DNA of 64,000 nucleotides from Angiostrongylus vasorum (Eukaryota; Nematoda; Chromadorea; Rhabditida; Metastrongylidae): the NCBI GenBank assembly GCA_018806985.1, contig JADANN010000297.1, positions 62,001 through 126,000 of the forward strand. Direction: 5' to 3'. The notes under the pieces are model-generated. The model was not told the origin of the DNA and did not search any database. It saw only the letters and a program-made list of their open reading frames with translations. Position numbers and translations under genes: made by a program. Below, one piece after another: positions 47,201 through 57,234 of the stretch (its first letter is position 1; each line of letters starts with the position of its first letter).

Positions 47201-50200
47201 TTAAGCACAGTCCCACCCACTCAATGATTATGGTGCTTAAACAAAACCATTGAAATGGAACTAGCTTGTATTTTCTTGTCTAAAACTAGATCTCAGTACA
47301 AGGACATTAACACGCAACGAATTATGTAAGACCCTCACCAAGTAATGTCACAGCCTTCGAATCACCTCCGAACGGAGGTAATATTACGTTGAGCATAGTT
47401 AATGCAGAAACCAAGTCGGAAATACCACTATTTCCAGAACATGAGGACGATTCGCAACGTCCAAGAAACCCTAAAAGAAATTGGAACTAGCGATTTAACA
47501 GAAGCTCCGTACGAGCTTGTTGTGAAATGATTAACCAACCGAATACTCCCAGACGATAGTTGAGGGTGACAACGACAATCTGTCCATGAGAAGCAAGAAT
47601 GCTTCCGTTATACGGACTACCAGCATTCCAACCGTACTCATCACCATGGACAACCACTAGCACAGGCAGTGGAGATTGGCGTTGCGATGCTTCTGAAAAC
47701 TGGATCTACTTAACACTAAAACGAGACGTTGTCAAAACATACGTCACCTAAAAGCATTATAGCGTTAGCAGTGTTAATTGTATGTTTAGAACCATTTTCA
47801 AATGTGTGGAGAATGAAATGAGCATGTGCATGGAAAAACCCCACTAACTGTGCGTCCATTAGACTTTCAAGCTTGATTCTATCAATATCGTCATAGTAGT
47901 TCACAAATAAGATTACTTATCAGATCTCAAATAGAGATTGTGGAATAATGTACATATATTGACCTAACGGATTGGATGGCAGTCTAAAAGATTGCTATAA
48001 ATTTTACTAATTCCTCAATTGTGTTTTCACGACAGAAATATTAGGGGTAAAGAGAGGCAGTGAGGTGGTTAGTGATGCAGTCGATCAGGAAACAACGCCC
48101 TGATTCGACCTCTTCCACAATCTCTCACAATTCACGTGGGAACGCAATAGCACGGCTATCCTCAACACTGAAAGGAGTGATCGCCTTGACCATTATTCCT
48201 CGGCGTTCATAAAGACGAAATCCTTAAGCAGTAGCAGGAAAAATATACGAAATTCACTGTATTTCTTCAATGAGCAAATGAGAGGTTGGTATTATAGAAT
48301 TTGTTCGAATCTTCGAATAAGAATTCGGACTTTGGAAAGGCTAAATTGGCATGCAGTCTACTCAGCAAAAAAAAACATCCATAACCTTAGCAGATAAGAC
48401 TTAACACACATAAATTCTCATTCGCATAATAAACAGCTTCTTTTTAAACACCTACCGTTTTACTCGTTGTAAGTATCCTAGTTAATCAGTGGAGAGCAGC
48501 CGCACAGAGTATTAGATGGGCGAGGAATGTGCCTGGGTCAGGTCATAAAATCAGGCTGAGATATGGTGTGAGGTCAAGCATGATCACAAGACACTTCTCC
48601 TTGTGGTTCATTTTTTGGATCTTTGGAATTAATCCAAAACGCTTCAAGAGTTTTACGCGCTGATGTTTTCGATTCTTGTGCTAGGATAGAGACTTTCGGC
48701 TCAAAATCTTTTCCGTTATATTTTTGAGCCCCTGCATGCATCTAGTGGAGCAATCGATTTAACCTTGACGTTACCGGCTAGGTGTTCTTTTATGCGGACA
48801 CAGAGTGGTCTACCCGTTTCGCCAATGTATTCGTCCACACATGCTTTAAAAGAGATTAGGCATACCGTACCCAAACTTATGCAATCACTTTCTCTACCGT
48901 TAGGGCATATTACGCATTAAAATCCAAAAACGAACAGCAAGGAGGAGTGTCTTGTAATCACGCATGAGCTGCTCCCCCCATCCTGATTCTATGACCTGAG
49001 CCAGGCACATTCCTCACCCATGCATTACTCTGTACGGCTGCTCTCCACCAATTAACTGGAATACTTACAATGAGTAAAACAGTAGGTGATCAATGCTGAG
49101 GTTAAAAGAAATCTGGTCTTGGGAATTTACGAAATATTCGGAGACTTCTGTGGACTATGAGTTCGAGGAATACGAGTGTAGTAAAAGAAGCCCTGGGAAC
49201 CGTACAGTAGACGATGACAGGTCATGTAAATGATTAGTAACAGTTGAATTATTCGATTGATATTCAAAACTGCGAAGAGTTGCCCATGATCTCCTATGTG
49301 GTAAGTCATCGATTGACACGGCAAATGATTTCTGTTGGTCTTTGTTCCCTATTTATAAAAGATCATCTGCAATTCCATAAACTCGAACATCGTTAGGTGT
49401 TGCCTGATGCTCGTGAAGCTCATCGTCTTCACACCAATTTAGCGCGTTTCATAAATGTTTGATAGTGCATGCAGTCCAACTTTCACAGTGTCATCGATGA
49501 ACAATTTAAACAGCCTATAGCAGCTTTCTAGGCGAAGATAATGCAGTGGTTAGAAATGCCGTGAAGTAGATAAGTGGAATCTGGTTCAATCTGGAAACGT
49601 TGTTGTTCCACTAAGTTCTGTTTCTTCGTTTCCACGCACATGCACCCATTCTTAACTGGATTTTTAGACAATTAGACAACTTTTCGAATCCTCAAGTGTT
49701 TCTAACGAAGCACAATCGTATCAGCTGTCCTTCTGATATAAAAAATTTCCAAAGCGTTTTCGTAAAATAAAGAATATTTCTGTTGATCGGGTGGTACTAG
49801 CGAGAGAAAAACAGTTGTTTATGAGAAAATTGCTCTCTTACGTCATCGAACACCTGTGCCTTTGAACATCAACAATCGAAATTTACGTCGCAAACAAGTT
49901 TCCGGATTTTTCACATCGAAAGCAGTTTTTTAAAGGATAAAGCAATCGGTGTTGATCAATCTTTATGCGATGCATCATACTCAAGGCTGCATCGTTGAGG
50001 TAATGGAACGCCTATTTGGTTTATGGAATGACTTCAGATGTGTTACTGAAGCATCAAGTGAGAGCAGCCACATTCTCAGACAAAAGTGGTCAATTTGACG
50101 ACCTCGGCAGGGTGTAAGAATTGGTGAGCATGTGGTACAGAATACGAACCAACGAACGCGTGTATATTGCAATGCCCCTCTGACATGCACCCCATAGTGT

Positions 50201-53200
50201 TTCTTCTCAAGCAACAAACCCTTTCAATCACTTTTGTAGTTACATCACTGAAGTTACATTTTACAAAAGTTTTGTAACCCACCTAGCCTTTCCGGTACGA
50301 AAATATTCATATACAAGCAGTCTTCGGATTGTAACTTCAGTTTAGGGAGCAAGCGGTGTACGTAGTCGAATCTTTGAGCTGACATCTGCTTAAAAGCTCT
50401 GAAAGGATAGAATTATTTCGTGTGCGAGGACGAAATTCCTAATTGCGATAAAAAAATGTCTCTAACTGGCATGATTCATCAATAAGTGTCTTTACGTCAT
50501 GAAACGAAAACACCAATGATACAAAACAGACGCTTCTAGTTGAATAAACGTCGCTAGAAAAAAAAGAAAAAAAACTAAACCAGTCAATGAACAACGAGTG
50601 ATTTACCTTATGGAAAAAAAGAACAGTGCTGGCCCATCAATCAAAAAATAGCTAGATTAAAAAGAATTTGGCAGAGTGATTTGTCAGAAAAAAACATGCT
50701 ATCACTAATGCAAGTTTGAGTGTGGATAACAAGACGAGATCACCTTTACGCGAATGAGTTTCCATCCGTTATTTTATTACAACCCTTTTTTTATATTTCA
50801 AAATCACCTGTGATTTTTACATGGAATACTTACTAGTTGTTGGACCTTTGCAAGATTTATCCCTCCTAACGGTTTACCGCCTCATCGTGGCTGAGAGGTG
50901 TTCCTGGGTGTTGGACTGCAATGTACATTGGGAGGATTCGTCCCCCGGCAGGGTCTCCCAAGCTGAGGAGGAGTCGGGCGCTCCCCACAGGAAGCCTAGC
51001 TAAGAGTAAACCAATACCAAGATACACCACCGTCCGGGTATCAAAGTGGCATGGTGGCAAATCTCCCTCTGATCCACAAGGGCTGCGACTGCCTGTCGTG
51101 GTGACAACCTGGAGCAAACTTTGGCTAGGCTGTCCTCGGGATTCCAGAGAACCACAATGGCTTAATCAGCAAATCTCCGAAAAATGGTGATTATGCTGGG
51201 GCCCGCACAACTAGTGAGGAGGGGCCGTTCAAGTAAGTTCAAGTATCAAGTTGCAAGATTTCAGGCTAGTTTTTTGTAATGAACTGTTCTTTTAAAATGT
51301 GTAGGATTTAACCAGTTATAGATAATAAAATGTGGTATAAAGCCGATATTACTACTATTTCTAACTAAAGCCTGAAGAAAAAATGAGATCATGGCCAAAT
51401 GTTGTCTCACTGATGCACTTACTAAGTGATATTCACCTCTCAGAAGCGAGATACCAACAAAATTTGGCCATTGCTATTTAGCTCAATAGACAGAACGCAT
51501 GCAAAGGTAGATAACGCACAAATTAACAATTTTTTAAACATAGGACATGGAAATCACCGCGTTTCGCTAAGCTCAGGCAGCTGCGTTTGGATACATGCTG
51601 GAGCGAGTTTACGTGCTTCTTTTGGCAAATGAGTCCATTTTGCTGATGATATAGCCATATTAAAGCGGAACTGAAAACAGATAATATTAAAATATGAACA
51701 TAGTAATTGAATAGGCTTCTCTACACGAATGTTTCATTCTTCCTTAGCACACTACCTCACAAAGAGTTCAGAGCACACACTCTTCGATGACTCGTCTTCA
51801 TTGATTGTGCGGGCCCCAGCCTAATTTCCATTGTTTCGCAGTTTTACTAATCAAAGTCTCCTCCAGGTCGGCACCACCACAGGCAGTCGCCGCCCTTGTG
51901 GATCAGAGGATGATTTGCCAACATGCGACCAGTTTGGTACCAAGACGGTAATGAATCCTGGCATTAGTTTACCCTTAGCTGGGCTTCCTAATGGAAACGC
52001 TGGACTCGTTCTCAGCTCAGGACACCCTACTGGGGGGGGATGAATCTCTCGCTGTACGTCACAGCTGGACAAGCAAGAATACCTCCTAGCTGCAATGAGG
52101 CTGTAAACCGTTGGGAAGTTTAAGGCATATCCATTTTACGTTTAATGCCCTTCAATTCATAGCGATTATCATTTCTCGATAACAAATAATCTACTCAATT
52201 TTCAATTTTTCCATAATCTACCTGTCCTGATGGCGCTACGCCGTACGGTACTCCAAGAAACTGCGTTACTGGTGGTAAATCGCCTCCATTTGGATGTACT
52301 CGCTCTCCTCTTACTACTCCCCATGCTGTGTTAACAGAACGTACTTCGTAACATCTAAAAAATATGTCACATAACTAATTAAAACATACTTTGCATAAAA
52401 TTTGCTAAATTATCAAGGAGTACTTCGTTAGATTAAGAGCGCCTTCATAACTAACTAATCTTGAAACCATAAAAGTCACGTACTCGATTACAAAGAATAA
52501 GGAGGCGATCTTCAGTAGCACCCGCACAAGTCTATGTATAGATGATCTCATCACATTCCCATTATATATCTAGTTAGTTTTCTAGAAGAATTTAATTAAT
52601 GGAAATGGAAACGTCGAGAACGAGAGGCAGACACAGCGGAGAGCAAGGAAGAAAAGCCCAGTGAAACTTTTGAAAAAAACATGAGATCGGAAAAGAACAC
52701 ATCTGAATAGGCGGCATAAGTAAAGACAGTAAATATAAAATCTATTTTGATCAAATAAACCCATCGCCTTTATCACTGTGTTTACTTGAGGAATTAAAAC
52801 AGAGATGAAAAGCAAAGACCTTAAGAGAAAACAAAAGAAATCAGAAATTAAAACCGAAAAGTAGCAGTGATTCACAAACTCCTGCCACGGATGTACGAGG
52901 ATGAAGAACCGTAAAACGCTCGGTGTTGGGCAATCCGTTGAAGATGCAAATGAATTTAATTCCATTCGTAGCATTGTTGAGGAGATTCAATGAACACCTT
53001 ATTTGTACAATGACATGTGGAGACCTACCAGTATGTTAGTTCACTGCTGCCTATTCTCCCAAACAAATCTGGTGCTAAAATTCGTTACAATCCAGAAGGG
53101 ACAGAGAGCTTACTTTCCGCGAAGCTCAGGATCGAACCGATGACCATCTGTGTGTTGCAGCCGACCCCTTTTCACTGCGCTACACATGCGCTGAATCAAA

Positions 53201-56200
53201 AAACAAACCAATGAGTGATGGAAACTTTTAGAGACTATAATAGCTTAAGAACCACCCATTCACTGTAATGGTTGTGAATGAAGAAAATCACATCTATTCA
53301 CTTGACAACAGAAGAACGACAACAACACTACAACACCAATGCATTCATGAAAAGAACGAAAGTAGTAAAATAACGCATGTAGACTAGAACAGTATGTTTC
53401 CATCTTGAAAAAAAATCTTCAAAGAATAGAAAAAACGGTTATTATAATGTTTTTTTTTGCTATGTTACATTCATAATTTCACTAAAGAAAGGAACGGCAA
53501 CCCTAATACTTCAAGAGCATCGGGAGAACACCGAAATTGAGTGGACAGTGAATTTCCACCAGAAGTTTCAAATAAAGCAGAAAATAACAGTTATTGGTAA
53601 GAAAATCACAAGAGCGAGATGGTCGGCTTTTTAGGTCTTTTCATTACATATCTACCGCTGTAACAATAGCTTCATTTCTTACGGAAGGCGGTACAGTAGA
53701 AACTAACACAACAAATTGTATTCTCCATGATTCCACGGAACGAAATGGGAATTTAACTTGAAAAGTGCATGTTATTGCAGAATATGATGATGGCGGTTGA
53801 TGTTGAGGATATATTTAAAAGGTACAACATCAAATGTTCCATACATGAGTTATATAGCAACTGCGCTGTCTGTATTGCTGGAAACTCTTGCTTAATCACA
53901 TAAAACCTGTTATTTAATACTGGATGTTACTCCTTTGTGATTTCTGCCATTTTTACTTGCGGAGTTCATACATAACTAACAGAAATCGTCAGCCGCCACA
54001 AGAATTGCTGTCGGACATGAGGAATCTAGGTTCTACGGCGAACCTCCTGTCGTTCCGTAGTTGCTGTCGAATGTTGTGGTGAAAACGTTGGAACGTCTTT
54101 CCATGGCTATCCTGTGAACTGTTGAGCCCAAATATCACACCGATCTCCGAAGGTGCTTGCTAGGTAACACGGCGACATTTCTAAGGAATGTGCCAACCAT
54201 TCGTCTCCATTTCGCATCGTAGAGGTGAAAGAATGCTTATTTTGCCTATATAATAACTTAGTGTGACCTATCGATGTGTCAAATCAATGCTTTTATTATT
54301 CCAGACAATTTTGGTGTTCGAGGAAGTATAGATAGCTTGTTTAGTCTACAGCGAGGGATCGAAACACAATGTAAATATCTAAACTTTCCCACATCTTGTT
54401 TCATTCACCATTTAAGGCATTTTTTTGCCACATGAGCTGTTTTCCTGTTGTCGCTACTGTTTTTGTTACTGTTGTTATTACTGTGGCTAATCACGGCATA
54501 AAAAAGGATAAAGGATAAAGCTCTTGGCGTTGATTAATCCTTGGAGGGAGATGATTGGATGAATATCTGGCCTTTACAATGACTCGCAGTGGTCTACCGA
54601 TGTATCCAGCCACTGCTGCTATCCTCCCAGACAAGTCCGGTACCAATTTGCCGACCCCGGAGGGATGTAGGGCTTGGTGAGCCACGGGTGCGGAGATCGA
54701 TCACATGTGTGTGTCGCAGGGCGTCTCCGACCACTGCATCACACGCGCCTTCTTTTTTCACGACATAGAGCATCAAAAACAGGTAATGCTGAGATTAAAT
54801 TAAATACAAAAAAAGCACGGAAAAACGCCATGGAGAGACATGAGGTCGTGAATAGCAACGGTAGGGGGCAGATTGTAGGCTACTTGACGAAAGTATGAAA
54901 TGATAGACAGAATGGCGAAAGAGGAACACAAGGCGTTGAATGAAAAGGAATGAACAGCCATTTCATTTCTAATTATGAGTAAAGCAAAATAAATGAGTCA
55001 ACTGTCGGCACTTTTGAAATAAAGTGGGAAACGAAATGATAAATATGTCTACTTTGACTATTCTTGTAATAATGAATATATTTATCCTCACGTGAGTAGC
55101 TCACCTTAACGAAGGATTGTGCGGTCGTCGGCAGATTTTTTACAAACCCAGCCGTTGTGAAACAGAGAAATGTTCGTTACTTCATGTCTAGGTTTTTTTC
55201 CATGCAGCCGTTATTCCCTTTCCAGGCAAACATTCACTCTTCTATGGAATGCCAAGTACAATCTTGGACTCGGCACAAGTTTGAGTAACCGTACCGAAAT
55301 GGGATGAACGTTCCGGTGTCCATTGCAGTTCGAAGGCAGCAAATCCCCTGTCATAATGAGAGAGTAGAAACGTGTAGGATCCTTCTATTTCCACGTAGGA
55401 ATACTTCACACTAAAAGAGCATTAAAAAACGTGTAATGAGGCAACTATTTTAAAGGAATCGAACTGACTCAGATGAAGAATGGAAAAACGAAGAACTGCT
55501 GCGAATTCACTCAGACCACGAGAAATGTGGGAGATGGGTTGAGATTCAGCGGTTCTGACGTTGATCACACAGCGATGACGTCATTAGGATGGTGATGAAA
55601 CACTAGAACCTGGACCAGAGCCATCGTCATCGTGCAAAAACCATAGCATGGGTTCATTTAGTAGAATTCGATTTGCAGGACTACGCAATGTTTGTTCTGT
55701 TCTAATAAAATTTGATCCTATAATTACAATCGGAACCAAGCTAAAGAAAAAAAACTGATGCAAAAGTTTTAAGAAATGTTTTTTTCTACTTCATTGGAAA
55801 TCCAACAAGTAAATGATGCAGTTAGAAACTCACTACTAAACCAGTACTTGCTCCTGCCAATTTTACTCAAGAACGCATCGTAGCTCACATGGATACATTG
55901 TACATTTATAGGGATCAAACCTTAAGAAGTGCAGAAAGCTTACATTCTGCAGTAATCATAGCTAATTTTACCGACCATGTAGAAAAAAAGCAGTACCTTT
56001 AGCACTTTTTTGTTTTGAAATAATTCTATTACAAAAAAAATTCCGAACACGTGGCTGTCCGCTCTTTTGCCATCTACTGCAGCCATGTAGTAGTGTAGGT
56101 GAGGATGGGAACTGACATACCTAAAACCGAAAAAAGGATTTTCGCCAGCACAGTTTCTTCCACTTGCTTCGGTCTTTGTAGGATGCAGGACGAAATAGGT

Positions 56201-56215
56201 GAACACGATTAGCAT
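37143..56215 (-). CDS. glit-1: Gliotactin-like transmembrane pseudo-esterase
   Basis: Gliotactin is a neuroligin-family adhesion protein of invertebrate cell junctions and neurons. Eighteen exons, 5' to 3': 56215-56121, 55410-55238, 52354-52222, 51670-51558, 50398-50283, 47692-47540, 47470-47339, 45478-45309, 45150-44995, 44759-44596, 44492-44405, 42464-42337, 41912-41780, 41662-41470, 40262-40102, 38508-38361, 38174-37924, 37373-37143. All phases agree if one G is missing in the G4 run near 55350, giving 912 residues. There is a signal peptide (MLIVFTYFVL), then an esterase fold: NTAWGVVRGERV, SEDCLYMN, VVVHGDEYGWNAGSPY, YRLGVFGFLGRC, CSGNSGISDLVSAL. The nucleophile elbow reads GWGSG (306-310) instead of GxSxG, the acid site reads LLVGFSSNPAH, and the histidine site reads LTGDHIPYIFG. 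All three catalytic residues are therefore lost, as in gliotactins. TM helix about 776-798, basic stop (RQCDKNKQSKKK), cytoplasmic tail with PPPPPP, ending QFAYE. The gene symbol follows the C. elegans family name. Confidence 0.88.
38568..38945. mobile_element. Palindromic MITE C, copy 4, diverged
   Basis: Left part TATAACCACAATGATGCTGAAATATTCGC and right end CCGTGAAAAATTATAGCAAGCAATAAGTAAAAGG match the family; the inner arms are scrambled. It lies in a gliotactin-like intron. Confidence 0.6.
38938..39005 (-). repeat. SINE family 1, 5' head fragment
   Basis: Only the tRNA-like head remains: GGGAATCGATCCCATG (B box complement) and CGACCACTGCTCCACACGCGCCC (A box complement). It directly abuts the end of the preceding MITE copy. 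Confidence 0.7.
40590..40945 (+). repeat. SINE family 2 copy 1 (tRNA-headed, longer body)
   Basis: Head with a GCGGTAGCGAAGCCGATCATC A-box-like start and TTTGATCCCG B box. Its body differs from family 1: GTACCGGACTATTCCGGG, CTGCAATCCCATTGAGAACG, GACATCCAAGATGAAATGG and ACGCGTAGT/TAGATGTGATGACGGGTC near the end. Aligns throughout with 56870-57230. Lies in a gliotactin-like intron. Confidence 0.75.
41178..41214. repeat. AT dinucleotide microsatellite
   Basis: Perfect AT repeat of about 18 units in an intron of the gliotactin-like gene; likely length-polymorphic. Confidence 0.95.
42690..42842. mobile_element. Palindromic MITE C, copy 5 (one arm)
   Basis: Only one arm and terminus: CCCCGGAAAGGGTAATAGCGCG, TCCGGAGTTTTGCAAATATC, ending GATTAGGCAGTAAATAAG. 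In the intron between gliotactin-like exons 44405 and 42464. Confidence 0.75.
42869..43252 (+). repeat. Dispersed repeat A, copy 3
   Basis: Full-length but diverged copy (ATGGTTTACAGCCTCATTGTGG at its start, CTCGTCCAACTATCCAAGT at its end). Shares a gliotactin-like intron with copy 4. Confidence 0.8.
43255..43560 (-). repeat. SINE family 1 copy, decayed
   Basis: GGCGTTCGGCGAAGACGAATTCCTTAGGGATATGCCATGC (in parts) marks the 3' end, and CAGACAAGTCTGGTAGCAATTTTCTGACC the body. It directly adjoins repeat A copy 3. Confidence 0.6.
43851..44240 (+). repeat. Dispersed repeat A, copy 4
   Basis: Full-length copy from CCTTCCAACGGTTTACCTCC to GGGCCGTTCAAGTATCAAGT, in the same orientation as copy 3, 600 bases after it. 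Confidence 0.85.
45800..46080 (+). repeat. SINE family 1 copy
   Basis: Well-preserved: GTGGCGCGTGTAGCGCAGTGG head, GGGATCGATCCCC B box, CACCAAGCCTTTCATCCC body, TGGTCAACGCTGAACAT end. It runs straight into MITE copy 6. Confidence 0.9.
46080..46372. mobile_element. Palindromic MITE C, copy 6
   Basis: AATGATGCTGACATATGAG at one end and ACAAATATCTCAGCACCC toward the other, closing with AGAATAGGCAGTAAGTAAAGG. The insertion abuts the SINE at 45800-46080. Confidence 0.7.
48050..48165 (+). repeat. Possible tRNA-derived SINE head, unclassified
   Basis: GAGGCAGTGAGGTGGTTAGTGATGC resembles an A box and CCCTGATTCGACCTC a weak B box. A similar piece (GGCGAAGATAATGCAGTGGTTAGAAATGC, GGTTCAATCTGG) lies at 49530-49600. 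Too diverged to place in family 1. Confidence 0.35.
48478..49062 (-). mobile_element. Penelope-like element fragment with GIY-YIG endonuclease and inverted flanking arms
   Basis: On the minus strand 48912-48725 encodes CLISFKACVDEYIGETGRPL followed by CVRIKEHLAGNVKVKSIAPL: the linker cysteines, the YIGETGR and the RI-EHL signature of the GIY-YIG nuclease that ends Penelope-like retroelements. The frame then breaks (AQ-YNGKDFEPKVSILAQES and KTSARKTLEAFWINSKDP in the next frame). The flanks, about 48480-48625 and 48915-49060, are inverted copies of each other (GTGGAGAGCAGCCG, GAGGAATGTGCCTGG). Each codes for the same C-terminal NPK-N-EECLVIT stretch, so the right arm is a second, oppositely oriented piece of element end. 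Dead copy; no reverse transcriptase part nearby. Confidence 0.75.
49928..50220 (-). repeat. SINE family 1 copy, diverged
   Basis: GGATAAAGCAATCGGTGTTGATC 3' end, CTCAGACAAAAGTGGTCAATTTGACGACCTCGG body, decayed head. Ends 60 bases from gliotactin-like exon 50398-50283. Confidence 0.7.
50859..51252 (+). repeat. Dispersed repeat A, copy 5
   Basis: Full-length copy from CCTCCTAACGGTTTACCGCC; its end carries a short duplication GTTCAAGTAAGTTCAAGTATCAAGT. In the gliotactin-like intron between 50398 and 51558. Confidence 0.85.
51778..52124 (-). repeat. Dispersed repeat A, copy 6
   Basis: Reverse copy from GATTGTGCGGGCCCCAGCC to GGCTGTAAACCGTTGGGAAG with an internal deletion near 51845. In the intron between gliotactin-like exons 51558-51670 and 52222-52354. 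Confidence 0.8.
52905..53205 (-). repeat. SINE family 1 copy, diverged
   Basis: GTAAAACGCTCGGTGTTGGGCAATCC 3' end, CTCCCAAACAAATCTGGTGC body, GGATCGAACC B box complement, CACTGCGCTACACATGCGC A box complement. Confidence 0.75.
54150..54405 (-). repeat. SINE family 1 copy, strongly decayed
   Basis: ACCTATCGATGTGTCAAATCAATGC and TTCCAGACAATTTTGGTG correspond to the body, GCGAGGGATCGAAAC to the B box. About 100 bases upstream of a much fresher copy in the same orientation. Confidence 0.5.
54505..54760 (-). repeat. SINE family 1 copy
   Basis: GGATAAAGCTCTTGGCGTTGATTAATCC, GACAAGTCCGGTACC, GAGATCGATCACATG, CGACCACTGCATCACACGCGCC. A short deletion removes part of the CATTCGACTTCATTAAG stretch. Confidence 0.85.
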
Positions 56216-56228
56216 CAGAAGTTCAAGA

Positions 56229-56230
56229 CT
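56229..56230 (-). promoter_or_regulatory. glit-1: Possible trans-splice acceptor of gliotactin-like gene
   Basis: On the minus strand CGCTCTCAG ends 13 bases before the ATG at 56215. Weak pyrimidine tract, so tentative. Confidence 0.35.
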
Positions 56231-56354
56231 GAGAGCGTTTCGTGGACGAATTCGTAGTTATGAGAACTTGGTGCTGGATAAGTGATCACCACTTTTGCCG
56301 TACACTAAGATCCAGGCGGCTACATGTTCGTATGAGCGAAGGAATTTTTCACAA

Positions 56355-56490
56355 AAAGGCAAACATGGGCAGGGGCTGTGATCGTTGTTGAATGCGCCTG
56401 CGTTATATAATGACATCTTCACGTAGGAAGTACCAATTGACCATCTCATCAACAACGTTAACCTGCATTGTCTGCAGCAGCAGCAACAAC
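56355..56490 (-). repeat. Dispersed repeat D, copy 2
   Basis: Reverse-complement match of 1923-2051 (GACATCTTCACGTAGGAAGTACCA, GACCATCTCATCAACAA, GCATTGTCTGCAGCAGCAGC). It lies just upstream of the gliotactin-like start, in the likely promoter region. Confidence 0.6.
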
Positions 56491-56869
56491 AATAGGGGAA
56501 CAACAGCACAGACGGTTGCTGCGGGCCCGCTGATCGAATCAGTTGTTCGCAATTCAGGTAATATGCTTCACGAAAAACCATCGACGTTACAGCGAGCTAT
56601 GACTGCATGGCCATCCGTGATGCCCACTTTGTTTAGCCAAACTCAGCAATTTCTATGCTACCACAGTAAATACAATTATTGTAATGGCAGAGAAAATGGC
56701 CATAGCTGCTGTTAACAATATGTAGATTTTCTGGATATGGACAATCAGACTTTTAGACATATTCCTCTTTGCATAGAGATTCCTGTTGTGCTGTTGCTGA
56801 CCACAATCCATAGCGCTTAGCTTGCTTGCTCACGTTTAACTTTCTAATTGCTATTGAAATTTTCATGGG

Positions 56870-57230
56870 GCGCATAGCACAGTTGTAGTGATTTCCCTAA
56901 TCCCGAGCATGGTGCTAGTTCGATTCCGCTCCGGGCTAACCAAGCCTCTCATCTCTCCGGGATCGCGAAATTGGTACCGGACTTGTTCGGGGAAAAAAAT
57001 TCTGCAATCCAGTTGGGAACGCTCCAGCCCGGCTATCCCAGGACTTCAGGCAGAGTTGTTCGAAAAGCATTCTACGACATTTAAGACGAAATGAAAACCA
57101 TCAAGCAACAACCCAAGCCACATATAAAGTTGGAACATCTTCGTAGACAATGGATGCGAGGAAACTAATCGAATGTGGAAAGTGCTGGGATCCGCACAGT
57201 AGACGTGAATATGGGTCATGCAAAAATAAA
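56870..57230 (+). repeat. SINE family 2 copy 2
   Basis: Head GGGCGCATAGCACAGTTGTAGTG and GTTCGATTCCGC B box, then GTACCGGACTTGTTCGGGG, CTGCAATCCAGTTGGGAACG, and the end GTAGACGTGAATATGGGTCATGC. Aligns over its full length with 40590-40945. Confidence 0.8.
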
Positions 57231-57234
57231 ACAA

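Noticed and set aside
55560..55720. Possible extra N-terminal exon of the gliotactin-like gene (TEQTLRSPANRILLNE)
   Set aside because: Good-looking frame, but including it breaks the phase to exon 55410-55238, whereas 56121 joins 55410 directly in phase.
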